In this document: piece by piece, positions 21,469 to 31,926 of the stretch | How the letters are laid out: the number at the start of each line of letters is the position of its first letter | Position numbering within the stretch: position 1 is the stretch's first letter | DNA from: Gallaecimonas mangrovi | Lineage (GTDB): Bacteria > Pseudomonadota > Gammaproteobacteria > Enterobacterales > Gallaecimonadaceae | Reading direction: 5' to 3' | Assembly (NCBI RefSeq): GCF_003367375.1 | Contig: NZ_CP031416.1 | Coordinates: 937,501-1,001,500, forward strand | DNA length: 64,000 bases | The notes under the pieces: generated by a model | What the model saw: the letters and a program-made list of their open reading frames with translations, nothing else | Database searches by the model: none | What the model was told of the DNA's origin: nothing | Translations under genes and position numbers: made by a program

Positions 21469-21807
21469 ATGCCCAAGATTGTATTTTTACCCCATGCAGA
21501 ACTTTGCCCAGATGGCTTGGCGGTAGAGGCGGCCAAAGGCGAGAGCATTCTGGATGTGGCGTTGAAAAATGGCATCGAGATTGAGCATGCTTGCGAGAAA
21601 TCTTGTGCCTGTACCACTTGCCATGTGGTTGTGCGTGAAGGTTTTGATTCGTTGGAAGAATCTGACGAATTAGAAGACGACATGCTTGATAAAGCCTGGG
21701 GCCTTGAGCCGGAATCGCGTTTGTCGTGCCAAGCCAAAGTGGCTGACGACGACTTGGTGGTGGATATACCCAAATACACCATCAACCTGGCGCGGGAAGA
21801 ACACTAA
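21469..21807 (+). CDS. fdx: [2Fe-2S] ferredoxin
   Basis: 112 residues, adrenodoxin type. Cluster cysteines in HACEKSCACTTCHVVV and RLSCQAKV. Donates electrons to Isc assembly. Starts one base after hscA and is followed by a terminator-like hairpin before iscX. Confidence 0.97.
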   Translation: MPKIVFLPHAELCPDGLAVEAAKGESILDVALKNGIEIEHACEKSCACTTCHVVVREGFDSLEESDELEDDMLDKAWGLEPESRLSCQAKVADDDLVVDIPKYTINLAREEH

Positions 21808-21810
21808 AAA

Positions 21811-21834
21811 AAGGCACCTTTGGGTGCCTTTTTT
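21811..21834. terminator. Hairpin between fdx and iscX
   Basis: AAGGCACC-TTTG-GGTGCCTT with A7 upstream and T6 downstream. It probably reduces transcription into iscX rather than ending it completely, since iscX is normally the last isc gene. Confidence 0.75.
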
Positions 21835-21855
21835 AACGCCGTAAAGGAGAGCATC

Positions 21856-22059
21856 ATGGGCCTGAAGTGGACCGACACACGTGAATTGGGCGAAGCCCTC
21901 TATGACCGTGACCCCGAACTTGACCCAAAAACGGTACGCTTTACCGATATGCATCAATGGATCTGTGCTTTAGAAGACTTTGACGATGACCCCCAAGCGT
22001 CTAATGAGCGCACCTTGGAAGCTATTTTCATGATCTGGTTGGACGAATTTGAAGGCTAA
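21856..22059 (+). CDS. iscX: Fe-S assembly protein IscX
   Basis: 67 residues from the ATG at 21856 with AAAGGAGA eight bases upstream; an in-frame ATG at 21820 lies inside the terminator hairpin and is unlikely. Family sequence [15 protein letters not shown] and an acidic surface (DFDDDP) are present, ending IWLDEFEG. Binds IscS and iron and modulates cluster assembly. Confidence 0.95.
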   Translation: MGLKWTDTRELGEALYDRDPELDPKTVRFTDMHQWICALEDFDDDPQASNERTLEAIFMIWLDEFEG

Positions 22060-22175
22060 TTGTAGGAAAATCGGTCGTTGTCATTAGTCCGACATTTTCA
22101 GGGCCCTAAAGTTGGCATATACTGTGCGGCCATTTTAGAACCCTAAACCCTAATTTTTGTTGAGGACGGAGCCCC

Positions 22176-22607
22176 ATGGCTGTTCAACGTACCATCTCCA
22201 TCATCAAGCCTGACGCTGTAGCCAAGAACGTGATCGGTGCTATCTATAACCGTTTTGAGACCGCTGGTCTGAAAATTGTTGCCGCTAAAATGCAGCACCT
22301 GTCTCGCGAGCAAGCTGAAGGTTTTTACGCCGAGCATAAAGAGCGTCCTTTCTTCAAAGCCCTGGTTGATTTCATGACTTCTGGCCCGATCATGGTTCAG
22401 GTTCTGGAAGGTGAAAACGCCGTTCTGAAAAACCGTGAAATCATGGGTGCGACCAATCCTTCCGAGGCTCTGGCGGGTACTCTGCGCGCCGACTACGCGG
22501 TAAGCATCGACGAAAACGCTGTGCACGGTTCTGATTCTGAAGAATCTGCCGCTCGCGAAATCGCCTACTTCTTTACTGAAACTGAAGTTTGCGCTCGCAC
22601 TCGCTAA
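22176..22607 (+). CDS. ndk: Nucleoside diphosphate kinase
   Basis: 143 residues, full length. Phospho-acceptor His in [12 protein letters not shown] and the substrate segment [13 protein letters not shown] are present. Balances NTP/dNTP pools. Monocistronic, with a strong terminator at 22628-22652. Confidence 0.98.
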   Translation: MAVQRTISIIKPDAVAKNVIGAIYNRFETAGLKIVAAKMQHLSREQAEGFYAEHKERPFFKALVDFMTSGPIMVQVLEGENAVLKNREIMGATNPSEALAGTLRADYAVSIDENAVHGSDSEESAAREIAYFFTETEVCARTR

Positions 22608-22627
22608 AATAAAGCGTTTTATACTGC

Positions 22628-22652
22628 AAAGGGGGGCTCTGCCCCCCTTTGT
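22628..22652 (+). terminator. Terminator after ndk
   Basis: AAAGGGGGGC-TCT-GCCCCCCTTT, a 10-bp stem ending in TTTG. No long T-run, but a very stable stem. Confidence 0.75.
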
Positions 22653-22712
22653 TGTTGTGGTTATAAACTGTACAATGCCCGGCCGTCGAGCCGTAGTAAC
22701 TGAGGTCATGCC

Positions 22713-23834
22713 ATGAGTGAAGGCAAAATCAACCTGTTGGATTTCACGCGCGAACAGATGCGTGCTTTTTTCGCCGAAATGGATGAAAAGCCCTTTCGTG
22801 CCGAACAGGTGATGAAGTGGATTTACCACTTCGGGGTCGATAACTTTGATGACATGACCAACATCAACAAGGTACTGCGGGAAAAACTGAAAGCCCGTTG
22901 TGTGGTTAAGGCGCCAGAAATTTCCCAGGAAGAGCGTTCCAGTGATGGCACCATCAAGTGGGCACTTACTGTGTCGGGTGGTCAGGAAGTGGAAGCGGTT
23001 TATATTCCTGAAAAAGACCGGGCTACGCTGTGTGTGTCGTCACAAGTCGGTTGCGCCCTTGAATGCACCTTTTGCTCGACTGCCCAGCAAGGCTTTAACC
23101 GTAACCTTAAGGTTAGCGAGATCATTGGCCAGGTTTGGCGTGCCGCCAAAGTACTGGGCCCGCAAGCCAATTCCAACATCAAACCCATTACCAACGTGGT
23201 GATGATGGGTATGGGCGAGCCGCTATTGAATATGGCTAACGTCGTGCCCGCCATGGAACTGATGCTTGACGATTTGGCCTATGGTTTGTCGAAACGACGG
23301 GTCACGGTTTCTACCTCCGGGGTGGTGCCGGCGCTGGATAAACTGGGCGATATGATTGATGTGGCGCTGGCGATTAGCCTGCATGCGCCCACCGACGAGC
23401 TTCGCAACGAAATTGTGCCTATCAACAAAAAATACAATATCGAAACCTTCCTGGCCTCGGTTCGTGGCTACTTGGCCAAATCCAACGCCAACAAGGGCCG
23501 GGTGACCGTAGAGTATGTGATGCTTGATCACATCAATGACTCCATGGAACAGGCGCATCAGTTAGCCAAGTGCTTGAAAGATACGCCTGCCAAAATCAAC
23601 CTTATTCCCTGGAACCCCTTCCCAGGCGCACCTTACGGCCGCAGTTCCAACTCTCGCATCGACCGTTTCTCTAAGGTGTTGATGGAATACGGCTTTACCG
23701 TAATAGTACGTAAAACCCGCGGTGATGATATTGCCGCTGCCTGTGGTCAGTTGGCCGGTGATGTGGTCGACCGCACTAAACGGGTTCTGAAAAAACAGAT
23801 GCAAGGTGACGGTATTTCAGTAAAAATGGTGTGA
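22713..23834 (+). CDS. rlmN: 23S rRNA/tRNA adenine-C2 methyltransferase (radical SAM)
   Basis: 373 residues. Radical-SAM cysteines lie in [10 protein letters not shown] (CxxxCxxC), and the second catalytic Cys near the C-terminus in [10 protein letters not shown]. Methylates A2503 of 23S rRNA and A37 of tRNAs. Sits in the conserved ndk-rlmN-pilW-rodZ-ispG order. Confidence 0.97.
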   Translation: MSEGKINLLDFTREQMRAFFAEMDEKPFRAEQVMKWIYHFGVDNFDDMTNINKVLREKLKARCVVKAPEISQEERSSDGTIKWALTVSGGQEVEAVYIPEKDRATLCVSSQVGCALECTFCSTAQQGFNRNLKVSEIIGQVWRAAKVLGPQANSNIKPITNVVMMGMGEPLLNMANVVPAMELMLDDLAYGLSKRRVTVSTSGVVPALDKLGDMIDVALAISLHAPTDELRNEIVPINKKYNIETFLASVRGYLAKSNANKGRVTVEYVMLDHINDSMEQAHQLAKCLKDTPAKINLIPWNPFPGAPYGRSSNSRIDRFSKVLMEYGFTVIVRKTRGDDIAAACGQLAGDVVDRTKRVLKKQMQGDGISVKMV

Positions 23835-23862
23835 GATCTCAACAGATTACACAGGCTCGATT

Positions 23863-24642
23863 ATGGCGAACCGCCGCGCTCGACTCTTCATTCTGACCTT
23901 GCTATTGGCTGTGGGGGGCTGTGTCACCCAAACCTATGACAGCCAAGGTAACCCGGTTACCCCTAAAGAGTTCGACCCTATCGCGGCAGCCAAATCCCGC
24001 ATGCAGCTTGGCCTGGCATACCTTCGCAATGGCGATACCGCCCAGGCCAAGATGAACCTCTTAAAGGCGCAGGAATACGCGCCAAAAATGCCGCAGGTTT
24101 ATTACAGCCTGGGCTACTACTACCAAAAGGTGGGTGAAACGGCGTTGGCTGAACAAGCTTACCGCCGTGCTATCGACCTCGACCCAGATAATGGAGAAGC
24201 GCTGAATAATTTCGGGGCCTTCTTGTGCGGCATTGGCCGCTACGACGAATCGGTGAAATATTTTCTTAAGGCGGTCAAGGCGCCTGGCTATATCAAAGTG
24301 GCGGGTGCTTATGAAAACGCCGGTACCTGTTCTCGGTTAGAAGGTAACTTGGGCGATGCTGAACAATTTTACGCCAGCGCCTTAAGTCATGATGCTCGTC
24401 GTGCCGCTTCTCTATTAGGCATGTCTGAAGTGCTGTTCGCAAAAGGTGATTATGCCGGTGCCCGTGGGTATCTTAGCCGCTATGAGCGTATCGCCAGGCC
24501 CAGCCCGCAAAGTTTGTTTCTTGGTCTTAAATTAGCCAAACGAACCGGCAATCAACAGGGCGTTCAGCAATATGGTGAGGAACTTATTTCAAAATTCCCT
24601 GACTCACCATTCAGCCAACAATATCGGAGTAATGATTACTGA
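23863..24642 (+). CDS. pilW: Type IV pilus biogenesis/stability lipoprotein PilW (PilF)
   Basis: 259 residues with a lipoprotein signal (LTLLLAVGGC, Cys about residue 20) and TPR repeats across about 40-240 (MNLLKAQEYAPKMPQVYYSL and others). Outer-membrane pilotin that supports secretin assembly for type IV pili. Its last base is the first base of rodZ. Confidence 0.9.
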   Translation: MANRRARLFILTLLLAVGGCVTQTYDSQGNPVTPKEFDPIAAAKSRMQLGLAYLRNGDTAQAKMNLLKAQEYAPKMPQVYYSLGYYYQKVGETALAEQAYRRAIDLDPDNGEALNNFGAFLCGIGRYDESVKYFLKAVKAPGYIKVAGAYENAGTCSRLEGNLGDAEQFYASALSHDARRAASLLGMSEVLFAKGDYAGARGYLSRYERIARPSPQSLFLGLKLAKRTGNQQGVQQYGEELISKFPDSPFSQQYRSNDY

Positions 24643-25559
24643 TGGCAGAACCAAGCGAAGAGAACAACACGCTTAGTGCCGGCCAGCTACTGCGCCAGGC
24701 CCGAGAAGAGCGGGGATGGACCATTGATAATGTTGCCAAGCGCCTTAACCTCAGAGCCTCTGTGGTCGAGAAGCTGGAGCAGGACGATTACGATCGCAAT
24801 TCCCCGGCCACCTACACCAAGGGCTACATTCGTGCCTATTGCCGCTTGCTGGAGTTACAAGAGCAGGACGTGATGGCAGAACTGAGCTCCGACCGCTTAA
24901 AAAGCCAGGTCGAGAGCAATATGCAAAGCTTTTCTAAACGCACCTCCCGCGAAAAATCCGACAGTTGGCTAACCATTGTCACCTGGCTGATAGGCTTGGC
25001 CTTTGTTGGGGTGCTGATTTATTTCGGTTACCAGCAAGCAACATCAACCAGTAGCGTGGTTAATAAGGGCCCGGCTACCCAAGCGCAAGCGAAGACCGAA
25101 GTGGCTACCCCGGCCGACCCGCAGCAAGCGCAGCCCGGCAGTGATGACGGTGTCGACCTTGGCCAAAGTACCGATGATGCAGTGGCTGAAGACAACACCA
25201 GCGGTGATAATCCGCAAGATACGCCAGCACAATCACAAGCTAATAGCACCAATACTGCGGCTGATAGCGCTGCCGCAGAGCCTGTCACAGCGCAAGCGCA
25301 GGCACCGGTGGCGGCAACCAAAACGCTAGAGATCTCCTTTAGTGGCGATTGTTGGGTTAGAATCGAAGATGCCACCGGTAAAAGAGTGCTTGAAGGGGTG
25401 AAAACCAAAGGTCAATCTTTCACCTTGGATGCACAGGCACCCTATTCAATAAGGTTGGGGGCTCCGGAAACTGTCACCATGACATTCCAGGGGCAACCAG
25501 TAGATTTATCGGGCTTTAGAGCCAGTCACCTTGCGAAGCTGACTCTGCCCAAAAACTGA
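24642..25559 (+). CDS. rodZ: Cytoskeletal protein RodZ
   Basis: 305 residues. N-terminal helix-turn-helix (about 10-80, LLRQAREERGWTIDNVAKRL), a membrane helix at about 105-128 (WLTIVTWLIGLAFVGVLIYF) and a low-complexity Ala/Gln/Asp/Thr linker. The C-terminal periplasmic beta domain (about 225-305) is DUF4115-like. Links MreB to the elongasome. Overlaps pilW by one base. Confidence 0.93.
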   Translation: MAEPSEENNTLSAGQLLRQAREERGWTIDNVAKRLNLRASVVEKLEQDDYDRNSPATYTKGYIRAYCRLLELQEQDVMAELSSDRLKSQVESNMQSFSKRTSREKSDSWLTIVTWLIGLAFVGVLIYFGYQQATSTSSVVNKGPATQAQAKTEVATPADPQQAQPGSDDGVDLGQSTDDAVAEDNTSGDNPQDTPAQSQANSTNTAADSAAAEPVTAQAQAPVAATKTLEISFSGDCWVRIEDATGKRVLEGVKTKGQSFTLDAQAPYSIRLGAPETVTMTFQGQPVDLSGFRASHLAKLTLPKN

Positions 25560-25571
25560 GTCGAGTAAGCT

Positions 25572-26684
25572 ATGCAGCATGAGTCGCCCATTGTGCGCCG
25601 TCCATCTACCCGTATTTACGTAGGTAAGGTACCTATTGGGGACGGGGCGCCCATTGCCGTGCAGTCCATGACTAACACCCGTACCACCGACGTGGAAGCC
25701 ACAGTGGCGCAAATTGAAGCCATTGAGCGGGTCGGTGCCGATATCGTACGGGTGTCTGTGCCCACCATGGAAGCCGCCGAAGCTTTTAAGGCCATCAAAG
25801 AACGGGTCAATATTCCGTTAGTTGCCGACATCCACTTCGATTACCGCATCGCCTTAAAAGTGGCGGAATACGGTGCCGACTGCCTGCGTATCAACCCGGG
25901 TAATATCGGCAAGGAAGAACGTATTCGCGCCGTAGTCGATGCTGCTCGCGATAAAAACATTCCTATTCGTATCGGTGTCAACGGCGGCTCTTTAGAGAAA
26001 GACATTCAGGAAAAATACGGCGAGCCGACACCAGAAGCGCTGGTGGAGTCTGCCATGCGCCATGTGGACATTCTCGACCGTCTTAATTTTGACCAGTTCA
26101 AAGTGTCGGTCAAAGCCTCTGATGTTTTCCTGGCCGTTGGCGCCTACCGTTTACTTGCCAAGCAGATTAAGCAGCCTTTGCATTTGGGTATTACCGAAGC
26201 CGGCGGCGCCCGCAGTGGTTCGGTAAAATCGGCCATTGGCCTTGGCATGCTGCTCAGTGAAGGCATTGGCGACACCCTGCGGGTATCGCTGGCCGCCGAT
26301 CCGGTTGAAGAAATAAAAGTCGGTTTTGATATCCTCAAATCCCTGCGTATCCGCTCCCGCGGCATTAACTTTATTGCTTGCCCTAGCTGTTCTCGCCAAG
26401 AGTTCGATGTTATCGGCACTGTTAACGCTTTGGAAAATCGCCTGGAAGACATCACCACACCTCTGGACGTGTCTGTGATAGGCTGTGTGGTTAATGGCCC
26501 GGGTGAAGCCCTGGTCTCTGATCTAGGGTTGGCAGGGGCCACTCGTAAGAGCGGTTATTATGTCGATGGCGAACGCCAAAAAGAGCGTCTCGATAACGAC
26601 AACCTGGTTGATGAACTGGAAGCCCGTATTCGGGCCAAAGTGGCTTTCATGAACCAGCGGATCCCCACCAAGAGCCAGGATTAA
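25572..26684 (+). CDS. ispG: 4-hydroxy-3-methylbut-2-enyl-diphosphate synthase
   Basis: 370 residues. The [4Fe-4S] ligands are in [11 protein letters not shown] and [10 protein letters not shown]. The N-terminal TIM barrel begins with [20 protein letters not shown]. Converts MEcPP to HMBPP in the MEP isoprenoid route and depends on the cluster machinery encoded just upstream in this region. Confidence 0.98.
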   Translation: MQHESPIVRRPSTRIYVGKVPIGDGAPIAVQSMTNTRTTDVEATVAQIEAIERVGADIVRVSVPTMEAAEAFKAIKERVNIPLVADIHFDYRIALKVAEYGADCLRINPGNIGKEERIRAVVDAARDKNIPIRIGVNGGSLEKDIQEKYGEPTPEALVESAMRHVDILDRLNFDQFKVSVKASDVFLAVGAYRLLAKQIKQPLHLGITEAGGARSGSVKSAIGLGMLLSEGIGDTLRVSLAADPVEEIKVGFDILKSLRIRSRGINFIACPSCSRQEFDVIGTVNALENRLEDITTPLDVSVIGCVVNGPGEALVSDLGLAGATRKSGYYVDGERQKERLDNDNLVDELEARIRAKVAFMNQRIPTKSQD

Positions 26685-26705
26685 TTCCGAGTTGATGCAC
26701 TAACC

Positions 26706-26733
26706 TGCCCAAGGCTAAGACTTTGGGCACTTT
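26706..26733 (+). terminator. Hairpin after ispG
   Basis: TGCCCAAG-GCTAAGA-CTTTGGGCA with a one-base bulge, followed by CTTTT. Lies in the 67-base gap before hisS. Confidence 0.6.
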
Positions 26734-26751
26734 TGATTGCCGAGTCCTTAA

Positions 26752-28017
26752 GTGAAAAGCATCCAAGCCATCCGTGGTATGAATGACTGTCTGCCCAGCG
26801 AATCACCGCTGTGGCAGTACGTAGAAAGCGCTATTCGTGCCACCGTTTCGTCTTTTGGGTACAGCGAAATTCGTACCCCCATCGTCGAATCCACCGACCT
26901 TTTTAAACGTTCTATTGGTGAAGTCACCGATATCGTTGAAAAGGAAATGTATACCTTTGCCGATCGCAACGGCGACAGCCTGACCCTGCGTCCTGAAGGC
27001 ACCGCCAGTGCGGTGCGTGCCGGTATTGAACACGGGCTGTTGTACAACCAAGAGCAGCGCCTTTGGTACATGGGGCCGATGTTCCGCCATGAGCGCCCGC
27101 AAAAAGGCCGTTATCGCCAATTCCACCAGTTTGGGGTGGAAGCATACGGTTTGGCTGGCCCCGACATTGATGCCGAAGTCATCTTGCTGTCAGCCACCCT
27201 CTGGGAAAAGCTGGGCATCAGAGAACACGTAACCTTAGAGCTCAATAGCCTTGGTAGCAGTGAAGCCCGCGCCAAGTACCGTGACGTGCTTATTGCCTTT
27301 TTGGAACAGCATGTTGATGTGCTGGACGAAGACGCCAAGCGCCGCATGTACTCCAACCCACTGCGGGTGCTGGATACCAAAAACCCCCACATCCAGGCCG
27401 TGCTGAAAGACGCGCCGCGTCTGCACGATTACTTGGATGAAGAGTCAAAAGCACATTTTGAAGGTCTTAAGGCACTTTTGGAGCAAGTGGGTATCGAATA
27501 CCGCATCAACGAGCGCTTGGTGCGTGGCTTGGACTACTACAACCGCACCGTTTTTGAATGGGTCACCGACAGTTTAGGGGCACAAGGCACCGTCTGTGCC
27601 GGTGGCCGCTATGACGGCTTGGTGGAACAGCTGGGCGGCAAAGCCACCCAAGGTGTGGGGTTCGGTTTGGGCCTGGAACGCTTAGTGCTGTTGGTTGAGG
27701 CGTTAGGTAAAACCGAGCAAGTGAAGCCGGTGGTGGATGCCTATCTTTGCCCCATGGGTGAAGCGGCAGAACGTCAGGCATTTGCCCTCGCGCAGCAGCT
27801 GCGCCAGCAGTTGCCAGAGCTGGGTTTGATGTGCCACTGTGGTGGCGGCAATTTCAAGAAGCAGCTTAAACGCGCTGATAAAAGCGGGGCGCGTTGGGCT
27901 TTGATCCTTGGCGATGACGAATTGGCCGCAGGCCAGGTTACCGTGAAGGATCTTAAAGATGGCACTCAAAACACTGTTGATATGGCGCAACTAGCCAGCC
28001 ATCTCGAACAACGATAA
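26752..28017 (+). CDS. hisS: Histidyl-tRNA synthetase
   Basis: 421 residues, class II synthetase. Starts with GTG at 26752; the preceding codon in frame is TAA, so no earlier start exists. Family motifs [31 protein letters not shown], the His-A segment [14 protein letters not shown] and [11 protein letters not shown] are present. Followed by yfgM and bamB, as in other gammaproteobacteria. Confidence 0.98.
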   Translation: MKSIQAIRGMNDCLPSESPLWQYVESAIRATVSSFGYSEIRTPIVESTDLFKRSIGEVTDIVEKEMYTFADRNGDSLTLRPEGTASAVRAGIEHGLLYNQEQRLWYMGPMFRHERPQKGRYRQFHQFGVEAYGLAGPDIDAEVILLSATLWEKLGIREHVTLELNSLGSSEARAKYRDVLIAFLEQHVDVLDEDAKRRMYSNPLRVLDTKNPHIQAVLKDAPRLHDYLDEESKAHFEGLKALLEQVGIEYRINERLVRGLDYYNRTVFEWVTDSLGAQGTVCAGGRYDGLVEQLGGKATQGVGFGLGLERLVLLVEALGKTEQVKPVVDAYLCPMGEAAERQAFALAQQLRQQLPELGLMCHCGGGNFKKQLKRADKSGARWALILGDDELAAGQVTVKDLKDGTQNTVDMAQLASHLEQR

Positions 28018-28032
28018 AAAGGATAATCCGGC

Positions 28033-28644
28033 GTGGAAATTTACAGCACCGAAGAACAACAAGTTGAAGCGATTAAGCGCTTTTGGGGCGAACACGGTAA
28101 CGGCGTGATTGCCGGTGTCGTTATTGCTTTGGCTGCCATCTATGGTTGGCACTGGTATAGCGGCCACCAAAGTGGCAATCAGGAGAAAGCCTCTGAGGCC
28201 TATGCCGTTGCCCTGAAAAAAGTAGAATCTGGCGACCTCGCTGCCGGTGAAGCCTTTGTCAAATCAGACGCCGCCGGTGAATACCCTTCAATGATGGCGG
28301 CGCGTCTAGCTAAAGACGCCGTTGACAAGAACCAGCTGGACAAAGCCCTGGTGTACCTTGACCAAGCGGTTGCTCACGCTGACACCGACGTACTGAAGTC
28401 CATTTTTAACCTGCGTAAAGCCCGTGTTCAATTGGCTAAAGGCGATTTGAAAGGGGCGAAAGCCACTGTGGCCTTGGTCAAAAATAAAGCATACGAAGCT
28501 GATGCAAAGGAACTTTTGGGTGATATCGCCGTCAAGGAAGGCGACCTGGCTGCGGCTCGTAGTGCCTATCAAGAAGCCATGACCGGTCAGGAAGGCTCCC
28601 CGGCCTTGCAATTAAAACTCGAATCTTTGGATAGCAAAGGCTAA
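28033..28644 (+). CDS. yfgM: Ancillary SecYEG translocon subunit YfgM
   Basis: 203 residues starting with GTG. A short cytoplasmic N-terminus (MEIYSTEEQQVEAIKRFW) precedes one membrane helix (about 22-42) and a periplasmic TPR domain. Associates with PpiD and the Sec translocon. Starts 15 bases after hisS and ends two bases before bamB. Confidence 0.92.
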   Translation: MEIYSTEEQQVEAIKRFWGEHGNGVIAGVVIALAAIYGWHWYSGHQSGNQEKASEAYAVALKKVESGDLAAGEAFVKSDAAGEYPSMMAARLAKDAVDKNQLDKALVYLDQAVAHADTDVLKSIFNLRKARVQLAKGDLKGAKATVALVKNKAYEADAKELLGDIAVKEGDLAAARSAYQEAMTGQEGSPALQLKLESLDSKG

Positions 28645-28646
28645 GC

Positions 28647-29831
28647 ATGAGCGGATGGTCTAAATGGTCGGCATTGGCCGGCGTTGCGCTGGTTACTGTT
28701 GCCCTGGTGGGTTGTAGTTCCAGCGAAGAAGTACGTAAACCTGCGGTATTGGTTCCTTTTGACAATAAAGTCGATGATTCCGTGGTTTGGGATACCTCTG
28801 TGGGTGACGGTGTTGGTGATTACTTCACTAACCTGGCGCCCAACTACAACTACGACAAAATTTTTGCCGCCTCTCGTGAAGGGGTGGTTGAAGCCTTAGA
28901 TCCCACCAATGGCGATACCATCTGGAAAGTGGATTTAGGTGCCGCCAAGTCGTTCTTTGGTGACCGTTCCGACATGCGTTTGTCCGGTGGTGTATCATCC
29001 GGCTTTGGTAAGGTTTACATCGGCTCTGAAAATGGCTTTGTTTACGCCCTGGATGAGAAAACCGGTAAAACCTTGTGGACCGCACAAGTGCCTGGCGAAG
29101 CCATGGCGTCACCGGTGCCTGATGCTGGCCTTATCTTGGTTAACACTACCTCTGGCAAACTGGTGGCCTTGGACGAAGGTACCGGCAAGCAAAAATGGGT
29201 TTATGACCAAGACGTACCGTCGTTGACCCTGCGAGGCGTGTCTGCCCCGGCAACCGTACAAGGTGCCGCGCTGGTGGGTACCCCAGACGGCAAGTTGGCA
29301 GCCGTGCTGCTCGACAGTGGCCTGGCAGCGTGGGAACAACCTATTTCCCCAGCCAAAGGCGATAACGCCCTTGAGCTGCTGCGCGACGTTGACGGTTCCC
29401 CTATCGTGGTTGGCCCTGTGGTGTACACCATTGCCTATAATGGCGAATTGGTTGCCATTGACATGCGCTCTGGCCGCCCGATGTGGAAACGTGACTATTC
29501 GTCGTACCGCGCCATGGATATCGACGGTTTCGATCTCTACATCACTGACTCCACCGGCACCCTTTACGATATTGACCGTCGTAATGGCTTGGAAAAATGG
29601 AGCCAGCCAATGCTGCTTAACCGCCGCGTGACCGCCCCGACAGTGGTAGGTAACAAAGTGGTTGTAGGCGACTTCGAAGGCTACCTGCATTGGTTCGACC
29701 GTGATACCGGCAAACTGCTTGGCCGCGACCAAATTAATGACTCCGGTCTTTATGCGCGCCCCTTGGTGGTAGACGGTAAACTGGTTGTACAGTCACGTGA
29801 CGGCGACATTTACATGATTAAGCTGGACTAA
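28647..29831 (+). CDS. bamB: Outer-membrane assembly lipoprotein BamB
   Basis: 394 residues with lipoprotein signal [14 protein letters not shown]. Repeating PQQ-like beta-propeller blades run to the C-terminus ([73 protein letters not shown]). Part of the BAM complex. Confidence 0.95.
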   Translation: MSGWSKWSALAGVALVTVALVGCSSSEEVRKPAVLVPFDNKVDDSVVWDTSVGDGVGDYFTNLAPNYNYDKIFAASREGVVEALDPTNGDTIWKVDLGAAKSFFGDRSDMRLSGGVSSGFGKVYIGSENGFVYALDEKTGKTLWTAQVPGEAMASPVPDAGLILVNTTSGKLVALDEGTGKQKWVYDQDVPSLTLRGVSAPATVQGAALVGTPDGKLAAVLLDSGLAAWEQPISPAKGDNALELLRDVDGSPIVVGPVVYTIAYNGELVAIDMRSGRPMWKRDYSSYRAMDIDGFDLYITDSTGTLYDIDRRNGLEKWSQPMLLNRRVTAPTVVGNKVVVGDFEGYLHWFDRDTGKLLGRDQINDSGLYARPLVVDGKLVVQSRDGDIYMIKLD

Positions 29832-29856
29832 GTCCGCCGAAAACGGAACAATACGC

Positions 29857-29879
29857 GGCCGCATCATGCGGCCGTTTTG
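29857..29879 (+). terminator. Hairpin between bamB and der
   Basis: CGGCCGCA-TCA-TGCGGCCG followed by TTTTG. Confidence 0.65.
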
Positions 29880-29895
29880 CTTTGAGAGGACTATC

Positions 29896-31380
29896 ATGCT
29901 TCCCGTAGTGGCCCTGGTTGGGCGCCCCAATGTGGGCAAATCAACATTGTTCAACCGATTGACCAACAGTCGTGACGCCCTGGTGGCCGATTACCCCGGC
30001 CTGACCCGCGACCGTAAATACGGCCAAGCCCGCTATGGCGAGCATGACTTCATCCTGGTTGATACCGGCGGTATTGAAGGCGACGAAAAGGGCATCGACG
30101 CTGCCATGGCCAAGCAATCCTTGCTGGCGATGGAAGAAGCCGATGTGGTGATGATGCTGGTAGATGCCCGCGACGGCCTAACCGCGGCTGACGAAGCCAT
30201 TGCCCGCTATATTCGCCAACTCAACAAGCCGGTGTTCTTGGTTGCCAACAAAATTGACGGCATCGATGCCGACTCGGCCTGCGCCGAATTTTGGGGGCTA
30301 AGCCTTGGCGAGATTTGGCAAATAGCCGCCGCCCATGGCCGTGGTGTTACCCAGCTATTAGATAACGCCCTTATTCCGGTCGTAGCCAAAATTACCGAGT
30401 CGGAAGATGAAGCCTCTGAAGCCCTGGCCGATGTGCTGGGCCAGGAGCTTATCGACGTTGACGCTATCGAAGACGACGAAGAAGCCGAAGCCATTCCCTA
30501 TGCCGACCTGCCGGTAAAAATTGCCATTGTTGGCCGCCCCAATGTCGGTAAGTCGACCCTGACCAACCGCATTTTGGGTGAAGAACGGGTGGTGGTATTT
30601 GATATGCCCGGCACCACGCGCGACTCGGTGTACATTCCCATGGAGCGCGACGGCAAGAATTACATCATCATCGACACCGCCGGTGTGCGCCGCCGTGGCC
30701 GCATTGACGATACCGTTGAGAAATTCTCAGTGGTAAAAACCCTGCAAGCCATTGAAGACGCCAACGTGGTGCTGCTCACCATGGACGCGCGCGAAGGCTT
30801 GTCTGACCAAGACTTGAACCTCTTGGGCCATGTGCTCAACGCTGGCCGCGCCTTGGTATTGGTGGTGAATAAATGGGACGGCCTTAGCCAGGACGACCGT
30901 GAAGACATTAAGCGCGAGCTTGACCGCCGGTTAGGCTTCATTGATTTTGCCCGGCTGCACTTTATCTCGGCGCTACATGGCTCCGGAGTGGGTAACTTGT
31001 TTGAGTCGGTTAACGAAGCCTTTGCGTCTGCCACCCAGCGGGTGTCTACCTCTAAGCTGACCCGCATTATGCAAATGGCGCAAGACGACCACCAGCCGCC
31101 GTTGGTGTCTGGCCGCCGGGTGAAGCTCAAATATGCCCACGCCGGTGGTTATAACCCGCCGCGGATCATCATTCACGGTAACCAGGTTGAAAAGCTGCCA
31201 CAGTCTTACAAGCGTTACCTGATGAATTACTTCCGTAAATCGCTGCAGGTTATTGGTACGCCCATCCATGTGGAATTCCAAGAAGGGGAAAACCCCTTTG
31301 CCGGCAAGAAAAACAGCCTGACCTTGTCGCAGCAGCGTAAGCGTAAGCGCTTGATGAAATACATTCGCTCTCGCAAGTAA
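29896..31380 (+). CDS. der: Ribosome-assembly GTPase Der (EngA)
   Basis: 494 residues from the ATG at 29896, preceded by GAGAGGA; the in-frame ATG at 29866 lies in the terminator hairpin and is rejected. Two consecutive GTPase domains each carry GRPNVGKST, with DTGG/NKID and [13 protein letters not shown], followed by a KH-like C-terminal domain. Needed for 50S maturation. Confidence 0.97.
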   Translation: MLPVVALVGRPNVGKSTLFNRLTNSRDALVADYPGLTRDRKYGQARYGEHDFILVDTGGIEGDEKGIDAAMAKQSLLAMEEADVVMMLVDARDGLTAADEAIARYIRQLNKPVFLVANKIDGIDADSACAEFWGLSLGEIWQIAAAHGRGVTQLLDNALIPVVAKITESEDEASEALADVLGQELIDVDAIEDDEEAEAIPYADLPVKIAIVGRPNVGKSTLTNRILGEERVVVFDMPGTTRDSVYIPMERDGKNYIIIDTAGVRRRGRIDDTVEKFSVVKTLQAIEDANVVLLTMDAREGLSDQDLNLLGHVLNAGRALVLVVNKWDGLSQDDREDIKRELDRRLGFIDFARLHFISALHGSGVGNLFESVNEAFASATQRVSTSKLTRIMQMAQDDHQPPLVSGRRVKLKYAHAGGYNPPRIIIHGNQVEKLPQSYKRYLMNYFRKSLQVIGTPIHVEFQEGENPFAGKKNSLTLSQQRKRKRLMKYIRSRK

Positions 31381-31385
31381 CTGAC

Positions 31386-31410
31386 AAAGGCGCCAAAGGG
31401 CGCCTTTGTT
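31386..31410 (+). terminator. Terminator after der
   Basis: AAAGGCGCC-AAAG-GGCGCCTTT followed by GTTGTT. Confidence 0.7.
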
Positions 31411-31471
31411 GTTAGGGTGCGCGGCATTTTTCGGTTTATGCTGGAAGCACCGTACTTGCCGAAGGAACGCC

Positions 31472-31870
31472 ATGATCACCCTTGAAACCGTAGAAGCGGG
31501 AAAACTGCGCCACCGCGTGCAGGTTGAACACTTTGACGCCTTGTTTGCCGATGTGCCCCAAGCGCTGGGCGGCGAGGGCACCGCGCCCGACCCCCACGAC
31601 TATTTTGACTTGTCGCTGGGGGCCTGTAAGGCACTGACCATTTTTCTTTATGCCCGCCATAAAAAACTGCCGCTAGAAACGCTCACCGTCACGGTCAGCC
31701 GCGACGACAGTGAGGAGCGCAAAGGCAAATACCAATTATCGGTAACGCTGGCGATGGCAGGGGACTTGAGCGATGACGAAAAGGCCAAACTGGTCGACAT
31801 CGGCGATAAGTGCCCCATTCATAAGCTGATGACCAGCACCGAGGTCAGCATTAGCACGGCGCTAGCCTAA
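31472..31870 (+). CDS. OsmC-family peroxiredoxin-like protein
   Basis: 132 residues from the ATG at 31472 (GAAGGAAC ribosome site); the upstream in-frame ATG at 31406 would add residues read from the terminator region. The two family cysteines are visible in SLGACKALT and GDKCPIHKL. OsmC/YhfA-type proteins reduce organic hydroperoxides or are of unknown role. Monocistronic, ending at a bidirectional terminator shared with the RND operon. Confidence 0.85.
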   Translation: MITLETVEAGKLRHRVQVEHFDALFADVPQALGGEGTAPDPHDYFDLSLGACKALTIFLYARHKKLPLETLTVTVSRDDSEERKGKYQLSVTLAMAGDLSDDEKAKLVDIGDKCPIHKLMTSTEVSISTALA

Positions 31871-31890
31871 GCAGGGCTTGCCCCCTAACA

Positions 31891-31926
31891 AAAAGGCCGC
31901 ACCCAACTGGGCGCGGCCTTTTTTTA
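31891..31926. terminator. Bidirectional terminator between OsmC and RND pump
   Basis: AAGGCCGC - 12-base loop - GCGGCCTT, with A-run left and T7 right. The two genes converge here. Confidence 0.85.
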